From NCBI GenBank assembly GCA_029259835.1, contig JAJDEL010000502.1, positions 1 through 6,897 of the forward strand: a stretch of 6,897 bases of DNA. Reading direction: 5' to 3'. The position numbers and the translations under genes are program-made. The stretch is from Planctomicrobium sp. (GTDB lineage: Bacteria > Planctomycetota > Planctomycetia > Planctomycetales > Planctomycetaceae). Under the pieces are notes generated by a model, which worked only from the letters and a program-made list of their open reading frames with translations, did no database searches and was not told the DNA's origin. This document shows, one piece after another, positions 1-5,728 of this stretch (positions are counted from its first letter, which is position 1; every line of letters begins with the position of its first letter).

Positions 1-1
1 C

Positions 2-208
2 TTCAATGGTGTTGCCAAAACAGTCGCTGTCAGTCTCCTCGCAGGGATACTGGCCGCAGTTGCTGGATATGGAATTTTGCAACTCGAACTTCCATTCGGC
101 TCACTCTGGGGGTTGATGCTGGGGGCTGTCATTTACTTCGCCAGCACAATGACCCTCAACTCTGCTATGAGAGCGAATGTTCGAGAAGCAATCTCATTCA
201 AACGATAA
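2..208 (+). CDS. C-terminal end of a multi-pass membrane protein (5' end outside window)
   Basis: An open frame runs from the left window edge to a TAA at 206-208 and gives the last 68 residues of a protein. Two hydrophobic stretches are visible, one around VAVSLLAGILAAVAGYGIL and one around LWGLMLGAVIYFASTMTL. They are followed by a short basic tail ending FKR that would lie in the cytoplasm. This is the shape of the last two helices of a transporter or flippase. Because the neighbourhood concerns peptidoglycan, a MurJ/MviN-type lipid II flippase or a polysaccharide exporter is possible. No family-specific motif survives in this fragment, so that name is a guess. A strong terminator lies 74 bases after the stop. 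The reading frame is well supported; the function is not. Confidence 0.7.
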   Translation, partial: FNGVAKTVAVSLLAGILAAVAGYGILQLELPFGSLWGLMLGAVIYFASTMTLNSAMRANVREAISFKR

Positions 209-282
209 CGACCGGATCTAGCACCCAAACGGCTCATATTGGGAATCAATCCTGAGACATTTCTAAGATTTCGTCCAAAACT

Positions 283-316
283 AAAAGCCCGGCATTTTGA
301 AAATGCCGGGCTTTTT
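283..316. terminator. Bidirectional intrinsic terminator between convergent genes
   Basis: A perfect 15-bp stem pairs 283-297 with 301-315 across a TGA loop (298-300). Its core is GCCCGGC/GCCGGGC, flanked by an A-run on the left (283-286) and a T-run on the right (312-316). Read on the plus strand it ends the membrane-protein gene that stops at 208. Read on the minus strand the A-run becomes a U-tract, which ends the lipoprotein gene whose stop is at 347-349. The position between two convergent stops fits a shared terminator. Confidence 0.9.
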
Positions 317-346
317 CTGTGATCAGTCCTGAATTCTTGCACAATT

Positions 347-712
347 CTATTGAAGCGTCGCAGCCACTTTCTCTTTCAGATTGAAAGCGGTTTGCTGAAT
401 GGGAATCAGAATCGGTTTTCGACTGGGGCGGTTTAACTTTGTCACGTTATCCAATTCGGCTGGTGGCGGAGCCGGGACATCGTCGTTGGCTTCCTGTAAT
501 TTTCGCTCTGGGACAACAGGAGGGGGAGGAGCAATCATGTCTGGGTCAGTTGGTGTCTCAGGCAGAAAACCTGGTTCGGCAGTTTGTGGAGCAACAACGC
601 AGACATCGAGGCAAGGAGAATTGACGGAGGTGACTCGAAAGCCACGGACAGACCCACACCCACTGAACCCCAGAACAGCAATGCAGAGACTACATAGTAA
701 GAAGCGTTTCAT
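347..712 (-). CDS. Small proline-rich lipoprotein of unknown function
   Basis: The product is a 121-residue protein. It opens with a basic start and hydrophobic core (MKRFLLCSLCIAVLGFSGC), a lipoprotein signal peptide with the lipidation cysteine at residue 19. The -3 position is Phe instead of the usual Leu. The mature part (about 103 residues) has two close cysteines (NSPCLDVC), a stretch rich in Pro, Glu and Asp with APPPP and PAPPP runs, and a basic then hydrophobic tail. No enzymatic domain is visible. The low-complexity middle suggests a flexible tether from a membrane anchor. I chose the ATG at 710-712 because GGAG lies six bases upstream and the signal peptide begins there. An in-frame ATG at 739 would add nine residues (MKKELTESI) ahead of it. 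The gene is convergent with the fragment at the left edge and divergent from rsmH. Confidence 0.75.
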   Translation of the reverse strand: MKRFLLCSLCIAVLGFSGCGSVRGFRVTSVNSPCLDVCVVAPQTAEPGFLPETPTDPDMIAPPPPVVPERKLQEANDDVPAPPPAELDNVTKLNRPSRKPILIPIQQTAFNLKEKVAATLQ

Positions 713-718
713 GATTGA

Positions 719-722
719 CTCC
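719..722 (-). promoter_or_regulatory. Ribosome binding site that decides the lipoprotein start
   Basis: On the minus strand GGAG (within GACGGAGTCAATCATG) sits six bases before the ATG at 712. This favours that start over the in-frame ATG at 739, and it places the signal peptide directly at the N-terminus. Confidence 0.6.
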
Positions 723-759
723 GTCAATTCTTTCTTCATCCGAGGAAACCGATACGTCT

Positions 760-788
760 TGAATCGAACGTTGTCGGGGCGAAGTCAA
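760..788 (-). promoter_or_regulatory. Weak candidate promoter for the lipoprotein gene
   Basis: On the minus strand TTGACT (788-783) is a good -35 match. It is followed after 17 bases by GATTCA (765-760), which is a poor -10. The location, about 50 bases before the ATG at 712, is reasonable. The weak -10 leaves this as a candidate only. Confidence 0.2.
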
Positions 789-1062
789 AGGGAACTGTGG
801 TGGATTCGGCAATTTCTGCCATAATTTTCCCGCTCGTCCGGCAATTGACGCCACTGTTGGTTGCTGAAACACTGAGGGTTCCGGCATATCTTGCAGTTAT
901 GGAAAGATGAGTGATTCCCCCGCTGAGGTAACTGACCTTCCAGAAATCCCGCAAAGTTTCTAAAAGCAGCTCAAGATTCCCACCAATTTCGCCGAACGCG
1001 GTCCCGCAAAATTCGGCCCTCCATACCCTACTCTTCACCCATATTTACATCAGGACAAAGCG

Positions 1063-1962
1063 ATGCCGCGCCCTTCGCCGTCTCGTCGGACGGTGCATGT
1101 TCCGGTCATGCTCCATGAGGTTCTGAATTCCTTAGCCATCATCCCCAATCTGACCATTGTCGACGGAACTCTCGGAGCCGGTGGTCATAGCCAGCAGATC
1201 CTGAAAACAATGAACAATCAAGGACAACTCATAGGTCTCGACCGCGATCAGTCCATGCTTGATCGTGCGGCTCAAGTTGTTTCTGGAGAGAGTGTCTCGC
1301 TGCACCAATGCAGTTACGCCCAACTGAATGACGTTCTGGATGAACTGAAAATCGAACAGGTCGACCGGGTTTTGCTCGACCTTGGTCTTTCTTCGGATCA
1401 ACTTGCGGACCCGCAGCGGGGCTTCGGATTCGATACCAAAGGAACACTCGATATGCGTTTCGACACAACGACAGGACGCTCTGTTGCAGAACTCCTGCGG
1501 TCGGGTTCTGTCGATGAATTGAGCCAAATTTTCAGCGAATATGGAGAAGAGAAGGCCGCCGCACGCATTGCGGAAGCGATCGTTAAACGGAGTCGATCAG
1601 GGAATTCAATTCAAACAGCGGATCAACTTGTGGAACTCGTGAACGAAGTCACAGGCCCATCGAAAAAAACAAAATCGCCAAGTGTTGCAAGAGTCTTTCA
1701 GGCGTTACGGATTGCTGTCAATTCGGAGCTTGATCAACTCGACACATTTTTGAAATCGGTCTTGCCTAATCGACTTCGATCAGGCGGACGCGTTGTCGTG
1801 ATGACGTTTCACTCACTCGAAGATCGCATGGTCAAAGAGGCGTTTCGGGATTCCACGACTTGGAACAATCTGACACGCAAACCACTCACGCCAACGCCTT
1901 CTGAAATCCGAATGAATCCACGCTCACGTTCCGCAAAACTACGATTCGCCGAACGCAATTAA
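1063..1962 (+). CDS. rsmH: 16S rRNA (cytosine(1402)-N(4))-methyltransferase RsmH (MraW)
   Basis: The enzyme transfers a methyl group from S-adenosylmethionine to N4 of C1402 in the P-site region of 16S rRNA, in the cytoplasm. At 299 residues it is close to the E. coli protein. Family motifs appear in order: HVPVMLHEVL (12-21), the SAM-binding loop DGTLGAGGHS (34-43), GLDRD (58-62), DLGLSSDQL with PQRGFGF (from 106), a GEEKAAARIAEAIV block, ARVFQALRIAVNSEL, MTFHSLEDR (247-255), and the C-terminal NPRSRSAKLR block. The ATG has AGGA at 1052-1055, seven bases upstream. It is the first gene of the cluster, the usual place for rsmH in dcw loci, but no mraZ precedes it. The LysM gene starts 13 bases after its stop, so they probably share a transcript. 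The protein looks intact, and the family assignment is secure. Confidence 0.97.
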   Translation: MPRPSPSRRTVHVPVMLHEVLNSLAIIPNLTIVDGTLGAGGHSQQILKTMNNQGQLIGLDRDQSMLDRAAQVVSGESVSLHQCSYAQLNDVLDELKIEQVDRVLLDLGLSSDQLADPQRGFGFDTKGTLDMRFDTTTGRSVAELLRSGSVDELSQIFSEYGEEKAAARIAEAIVKRSRSGNSIQTADQLVELVNEVTGPSKKTKSPSVARVFQALRIAVNSELDQLDTFLKSVLPNRLRSGGRVVVMTFHSLEDRMVKEAFRDSTTWNNLTRKPLTPTPSEIRMNPRSRSAKLRFAERN

Positions 1963-1975
1963 CGAAGGAAGAACC

Positions 1976-3352
1976 ATGTCCAGGATGAAACAAATCTTGC
2001 CAATCTCGGTGTTCTCGCTGACAGTGAAGAGCCTCGTTTGCATTGTTGTCGGCGGATTCAATCTCGTTGCCATGGCAGCAGATGATGCACCTGCCAAGGA
2101 AAAAAAGCCAAATTGGGCTTCACCACTCAAGGCACCGAAAACGTCATCGGCTCCAAAGGCACCTGCCCAGTCAGTCGGTCTCCTGGAGACAACAGACCCG
2201 TTTGCTACGGCACCTCCTCAGAAAACTGAAACGACCAAAAAGCAGCCTTTGCAAAAACCCTTGCCGATTCAAGCGAACAAGACTCGAAATGGTGCCACCT
2301 CAAACCCTCTCACGACCCCGTTGAAAACAAGTCCAGCGGCAGGCACAGTTAAACCTTCACCACTAAGTCTTCTGGCAGAGCCGTTGCCACTCTCTCGGCT
2401 AGGGCAGATTGATTTCCAGAAGCCTTCGACGCCACCGGTTCGCAGAGATCCATTTCTCAAACCAGCCAGCGGAACAGTACTCGAAGAAGGTGGGAATTCA
2501 GAATTCGCTGCTCCACAGACCGCACCAACTGTGCAACCGAATTCACTTCCATTTCCGAGTGACCCTGCTCCACGTACAACACCTCCGGAGTCGTCGATTT
2601 TTTCGTCGACACCGATTGACGCGAAACCTCAACCAGCCCCGCTCTTAAAGGCTCAGCCATCTACTCTGTTTTCGCCGAGTCCAACACAGGAACTTTCGCG
2701 GCCTGCTCCTCTTGCTCCTTCTGCTTCTTTACAAATTCCTCAGCAGCAGGTTCCTTCTCCGCCAGCTCCAGCATTTCAGCAGCCTCAAAACACCTTCGCA
2801 CCTGTTCAACAACAGGCGACTTACAACCCTTCGACAGCGGAACCGAAACTGTTGGCGGCATCTTCTCAAAAAACGGTTCAGGAAGAAGTTCACGAAGTCC
2901 AGCCGGGTGAGAACTACTGGACAATTTCCCGCCAGCACTTCGGCACCGCACGGTACTTTGCGGCTCTGGCAGAGTACAACAAGCACCGCATTCCACGACC
3001 TGATCGAATGAAACCAGGCATGTTCGTGCTGGTTCCGGACACGAAAATCCTGGACCAACGCTACCCGAAAATGGCAGGGATTGTCGATTCAAAACCATCA
3101 CCGGAATCATTGTTACCATCCGGATTCTTCATTGGTCCAAACGGTCAACCGCTGTTTCGCATTGGCAAAGGAGACACACTCACCGACATCGCTGAAAAGC
3201 ATCTCGGTCGCACAGCCCGCTGGACACAAGTCGTTGGAATGAACCGAGATCTCTTAAAGGACGGTAATAACCTGAAAATCGGAATGGTTTTACGACTTCC
3301 TCACGATGCCAGCCAAGTCGCACTCGCCCCATCAACCGGTGTGCTCCGATAA
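1976..3352 (+). CDS. Secreted protein with proline-rich linker and two C-terminal LysM domains
   Basis: The 458-residue protein begins with a signal peptide: basic MSRMK, a hydrophobic core ending about residue 35, and a likely cleavage at AMA/AD. Residues of about 37-300 form a low-complexity linker rich in Pro, Ser, Thr, Gln and Ala, including QQQ runs. Two LysM-type repeats follow. One covers about 305-355 (VQPGENYWTISRQHFG ... MKPGMFVLVP). The other covers about 394-443 (IGKGDTLTDIAEKHLG ... LKIGMVLRLP). LysM domains bind the N-acetylglucosamine part of peptidoglycan, so the protein is likely a periplasmic wall-binding factor on a long tether. No hydrolase or other catalytic domain is seen. 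GAAGGA at 1964-1969 supports the ATG at 1976 over the one at 1985. Its place between rsmH and the ftsL-like gene suggests a role in envelope growth or division, which is inference. The domain call is firm; the role is unknown. Confidence 0.88.
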   Translation: MSRMKQILPISVFSLTVKSLVCIVVGGFNLVAMAADDAPAKEKKPNWASPLKAPKTSSAPKAPAQSVGLLETTDPFATAPPQKTETTKKQPLQKPLPIQANKTRNGATSNPLTTPLKTSPAAGTVKPSPLSLLAEPLPLSRLGQIDFQKPSTPPVRRDPFLKPASGTVLEEGGNSEFAAPQTAPTVQPNSLPFPSDPAPRTTPPESSIFSSTPIDAKPQPAPLLKAQPSTLFSPSPTQELSRPAPLAPSASLQIPQQQVPSPPAPAFQQPQNTFAPVQQQATYNPSTAEPKLLAASSQKTVQEEVHEVQPGENYWTISRQHFGTARYFAALAEYNKHRIPRPDRMKPGMFVLVPDTKILDQRYPKMAGIVDSKPSPESLLPSGFFIGPNGQPLFRIGKGDTLTDIAEKHLGRTARWTQVVGMNRDLLKDGNNLKIGMVLRLPHDASQVALAPSTGVLR

Positions 3353-3357
3353 AACAT

Positions 3358-3511
3358 TGAAGCGACAGTAGAGTGGGTGCAGTACTCGCGTCCCATATTT
3401 GGTGGGTTATGCAAATTAAGGTAGAAACAACGTTCAAGTTATTTCGCAGCTGAGTTCGCGTACGTAACCCACCTTTTACTTTGCTTCACCCACCCTACTG
3501 TTGCGACTTCA
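3358..3511. repeat. Nested inverted-repeat element (REP/MITE-like)
   Basis: Two sets of inverted arms are nested. The outer pair is ACAGTAGAGTGGGTG at 3365-3379 and its near-perfect complement CACCCACCCTACTGT at 3487-3501, with one mismatch. The complement extends imperfectly outward to TGAAG/CTTCA. The inner pair is GGTGGGTTATG at 3401-3411 against CGTAACCCACC at 3463-3473, with one G-T pair. The interior has no coding frame of note. From memory, motifs of the GTAGGGTGGGT and GGTGGGTTACG kind recur as dispersed palindromes in many bacteria. This is therefore probably a non-autonomous mobile repeat, though only one copy is visible here. No clear target-site duplication is seen. It lies between the LysM stop and the ftsL-like gene and would form a long hairpin in any read-through transcript. 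Confidence 0.7.
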
Positions 3512-3523
3512 CTTGAAAGTGAA
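3508..3523. repeat. Short perfect palindrome TTCACTT-GA-AAGTGAA
   Basis: Seven-base arms (3508-3514 and 3517-3523) are exact inverted repeats around a two-base centre. This is the size and symmetry of an operator for a dimeric regulator. It sits at the edge of the nested repeat and 44 bases before the ftsL-like ATG. The function is unknown, and a chance occurrence or part of the mobile element is equally possible. Confidence 0.35.
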
Positions 3524-3531
3524 CGACACAT

Positions 3532-3561
3532 CTCCACGGAAGGAGAATTCCATCCGTGGAG
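3532..3561 (+). promoter_or_regulatory. Hairpin covering the ribosome binding site of the ftsL-like gene
   Basis: CTCCACGGA (3532-3540) is exactly complementary to TCCGTGGAG (3553-3561), with a 12-base loop. The right arm contains most of GGAGGA (3558-3563), the Shine-Dalgarno sequence before the ATG at 3567. Folding would hide it from ribosomes. The loop itself holds a second purine-rich AAGGAG (3540-3545). That resembles a ribosome binding site but is 21 bases from the ATG, too far to serve it. The pairing is seen directly; a regulatory role is inference. Confidence 0.5.
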
Positions 3562-3566
3562 GATTC

Positions 3567-3917
3567 ATGTTTTTCCGATTTACAGCAACGCTCGTGATTC
3601 TTACCACGATTTCGGTGTTGGGGATTACGCTGGAAAAGCAGAATCTCGCGGTGAGGCGGGCGATCAGCGTACAGCACTACAAGTTGCACAACCTCGATGA
3701 ACAACGCAGCCAACTCTTCCTCACAACGCAACAGCTCGGTGCAATACCCAGGCTGCTTCGTGAATGGGAATCGACTGAAATTGCGTACGGTCAATCAGTG
3801 AAAAATTCTGCCGACGCGCCACTCCCTCTCTTAGAATGGCGACTCCGCGCTGCAAAACCGCCTACTCACCCCACTCTGAAGCAAACGAAAGTGGGGGATC
3901 ATGCCAGATCGAGATGA
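3567..3917 (+). CDS. FtsL-like small bitopic division protein
   Basis: The 116-residue protein has a five-residue cytoplasmic start (MFFRF) and one membrane helix at about residues 6-22. A helical, heptad-like stretch follows at about 24-57 (QNLAVRRA ... LDEQRSQLFLTTQQL), with a polar tail after it. This is the topology of FtsL, which joins FtsB/DivIC at the septum and activates FtsWI. The position directly before ftsI and after rsmH matches ftsL in dcw clusters. FtsL sequences diverge strongly, so the call rests on size, topology and synteny. GGAGGA at 3558-3563 supports the ATG at 3567. An in-frame TTG at 3501 would put 22 charged residues in front and overlap the repeat element. The 3' end overlaps ftsI by 17 bases in another frame, which suggests translational coupling. 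An unrelated small membrane protein remains possible. Confidence 0.65.
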   Translation: MFFRFTATLVILTTISVLGITLEKQNLAVRRAISVQHYKLHNLDEQRSQLFLTTQQLGAIPRLLREWESTEIAYGQSVKNSADAPLPLLEWRLRAAKPPTHPTLKQTKVGDHARSR

Positions 3918-5595
3918 AGAATCTCAGCAAAGATCCCGCTTACGTGAACGTACGATTCAATTTGGAGTCTGGGCGATCTGGACAGTCCTCGCACTCCGTC
4001 TATTGCATGTGCAGTGGTTGTCTCAGGAAACGTTTGCATCACGAGCCGTACGTCAACAGGTCAGTCATGAACCGATCTTCGCCCGACCAGGTGATCTGCT
4101 GGACCGCAAAGGACGATTACTGGCAACGACAATCAGCGTTCCGAGCTTGTATGTCAATCCGAGCCAAATCGTAGAACCCGAAGAAGTCGCCACGCGCATT
4201 GCCAAGGCACTCGATCTCGATGCTCATCAACTGCAACGCAAAATTGAGAAGAACTCACAACGACAATTCATCTGGATCAAGCGGCATCTCACCAAACAGC
4301 AAGGTGCCGCAATCGAGAGCCTGAATCTATCTCAAGAAATGGTCGGGCTGCGTGAAGAATTCAAACGCTTCTATCCCCAAGAGTCGTTGGCGGCGCACGT
4401 CATCGGGCTGCGGAATATCGATGGAGAAGGACACGGTGGTGCCGAACAAGCGTTTGACAATTTCCTCAAAGGTGAAGACGGTGTTCGTCGTTTCGTTCGC
4501 GATGCGCGCGGCGTTGTCCTCGAGGTACTCGAAGAGGTCACACAACCACCGAAAAACGGAAACACTGTTGTCCTCACGATAGATACGGTGATGCAACTGC
4601 ACACGGAGAATTCGCTCGATGATTTAATCGCCGAGAATGATCCGGTCGGCGCCTGTGCGATTGTCTTGGATTCCACGAACGGAGAAATCCTGGCGATGGC
4701 GTCGCGTCCAACGTTCAACCCATCGGCTCCGGAGGATCTCGTCGAACACGCCTGGAAGAACCTTGCTATCTCCGCAGTGTACGAACCTGGCTCGACTATC
4801 AAGCCTCTCGTCGTAGGGTGGGGACTGGATCGAGGATTGCTGAAAGCAGATGAATCATTCCATTGCGAATGGGGAACCTACCGCATGGGGCGGCGACTCT
4901 TGCACGACCACCATTCTTATGGAGATTTAAGTTTGACGGATGTCCTTGTGAAGTCGAGTAACATCGGCATGGCAAAAGTCGGCGAAAAAATCGGCAACTC
5001 GCAACTGTATTCTATGGCGAGAGCCTTTGGATTCGGCAAGCCGACAGGGTTGGAACTCGCTGGTGAAGTGTCCGGAATACTGCGTCCACTGCAAGACTGG
5101 AACGGCTACTCAACCGGATCAATTCCCATGGGTCACGAAATCGCCGTCACCCCAATGCAAATGATTTCCGCCCACGCAATTCTGGCAAACGGTGGTCGCA
5201 AAATCAGCCCGCACCTACTCTTGAAAACTGACCATGCTTCACAACTTCCGCGACAAGTCGTTGTTTCGCAAGTGATTAGATCACAAGCCGCGAACTGGAT
5301 CGTTCAACAGCCGATGACTGAAGTCATCCAACGTGGCACAGGAAAAAAAGCTCAACTAAAAGACTACACCGTCTTCGGCAAAACCGGCACCGCCCAAAAG
5401 GTGAATCCGGCAGGCGGATACTATCAGAACAAAAACGTCTGCTCGTTCATCTGCGGAGCACCAGCGGAGAATCCTCGACTCCTGGTTTTGGTTTGTGTCG
5501 ACGAACCGCGTGGTCCCTCCCAGTTCGGCGGCACCATCGCTGCCCCCTGCGCCGCGAAAATTCTCAATCGCTGCATGAAGACGCTGGGGTTGTGA
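3901..5595 (+). CDS. ftsI: Peptidoglycan D,D-transpeptidase FtsI (class B penicillin-binding protein, PBP3-like)
   Basis: The 564-residue protein crosslinks stem peptides of septal peptidoglycan, with its catalytic part outside the cytoplasmic membrane. It has a charged start, one membrane helix at about 19-40, then a dimerisation-type domain opening with RPGDLLDRKGRLLA (62-75) and including the GLRNIDGEGHGGAEQAFD block from 169. The transpeptidase domain begins near the LTID at 225-228. All three active-site motifs are present: SxxK as STIK (298-301, nucleophile Ser298), SxN as SSN (352-354) and KTG (494-496). Length is close to E. coli FtsI (588) and no PASTA domain follows, so FtsI/PBP3 fits better than PBP2x. 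A purine-rich GGGGGA at 3893-3898 precedes the ATG, which lies inside the end of the ftsL-like gene. An elongation PBP2 is less likely given the rsmH-ftsL context. No murE follows, unlike most dcw clusters. Confidence 0.93.
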   Translation: MPDRDEESQQRSRLRERTIQFGVWAIWTVLALRLLHVQWLSQETFASRAVRQQVSHEPIFARPGDLLDRKGRLLATTISVPSLYVNPSQIVEPEEVATRIAKALDLDAHQLQRKIEKNSQRQFIWIKRHLTKQQGAAIESLNLSQEMVGLREEFKRFYPQESLAAHVIGLRNIDGEGHGGAEQAFDNFLKGEDGVRRFVRDARGVVLEVLEEVTQPPKNGNTVVLTIDTVMQLHTENSLDDLIAENDPVGACAIVLDSTNGEILAMASRPTFNPSAPEDLVEHAWKNLAISAVYEPGSTIKPLVVGWGLDRGLLKADESFHCEWGTYRMGRRLLHDHHSYGDLSLTDVLVKSSNIGMAKVGEKIGNSQLYSMARAFGFGKPTGLELAGEVSGILRPLQDWNGYSTGSIPMGHEIAVTPMQMISAHAILANGGRKISPHLLLKTDHASQLPRQVVVSQVIRSQAANWIVQQPMTEVIQRGTGKKAQLKDYTVFGKTGTAQKVNPAGGYYQNKNVCSFICGAPAENPRLLVLVCVDEPRGPSQFGGTIAAPCAAKILNRCMKTLGL

Positions 5596-5654
5596 AAGTC
5601 CGCCCTCAATTCCAAGTCGCTCAGACGACAGTGGATAACATCAATATCTCGCAA

Positions 5655-5683
5655 TTGACCGGTGGACTCTGCTACCATAGAAC
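5655..5683 (+). promoter_or_regulatory. Candidate sigma70 promoter for the DUF1501 gene
   Basis: TTGACC (5655-5660) matches five of six -35 consensus bases. After 17 bases comes TAGAAC (5678-5683), four of six for the -10. Transcription would begin near 5690, about 40 bases before the ATG at 5729. This suggests that the DUF1501 gene is transcribed separately from ftsI. No intrinsic terminator is visible between the two genes, so read-through is also possible. Confidence 0.45.
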
Positions 5684-5728
5684 GCTTCCTTGAGGTGCTA
5701 ACCACAACGCAACGAAATCGATCCCGCC

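Larger units (their letters stand above)
713..1062. other. Gene-free region between divergent genes
   Basis: This 350-base stretch separates the start of the minus-strand lipoprotein gene from the start of rsmH, so it should carry promoters in both directions. I see no convincing sigma70 pair facing rsmH. TTGACG at 845-850 has a consensus-like -35 but no acceptable -10 at 16-18 bases. A tiny ATG frame at 907-963 (18 codons) exists but has no other support. No mraZ-like frame, tRNA or strong hairpin is seen. The open frames on the minus strand here have unconvincing composition. Confidence 0.6.

Noticed and set aside
399..824. Plus-strand open frame of 141 codons antisense to the lipoprotein gene
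   Set aside because: It overlaps a minus-strand gene that has a signal peptide, lipobox and Shine-Dalgarno. Its Gly/Ser-rich composition is the mirror of the proline-rich codons on the other strand.
907..963. Short plus-strand ATG frame (18 codons) as a leader peptide
   Set aside because: The purine stretch lies almost against the ATG, there is no adjacent attenuator hairpin, and nothing in the peptide suggests a function.
736..1038. Minus-strand open frame of 100 codons upstream of rsmH
   Set aside because: It has no recognisable domain, signal or ribosome binding site, its end overlaps the region expected to hold the lipoprotein promoter, and its composition looks random.
1132..1527. Minus-strand open frame of 131 codons inside rsmH
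   Set aside because: It lies wholly antisense to a complete, well-conserved gene and shows no family motif.
2661..3119. Minus-strand open frames under the LysM gene (up to 152 codons)
   Set aside because: They arise from the low-complexity Pro/Gln/Ser codons of the linker. The plus frame has a signal peptide and two LysM domains.
3501..3566. Upstream TTG start extending the ftsL-like protein by 22 residues
   Set aside because: It has no Shine-Dalgarno at a suitable distance, would add a charged tail encoded partly by the repeat element, and competes with an ATG preceded by GGAGGA.
3353..3566. CRISPR array or tRNA in the gap between the LysM and ftsL-like genes
   Set aside because: The repeats are inverted and nested, not direct and spaced, and no cloverleaf with a T-loop-like GTTCAAATC motif can be drawn.
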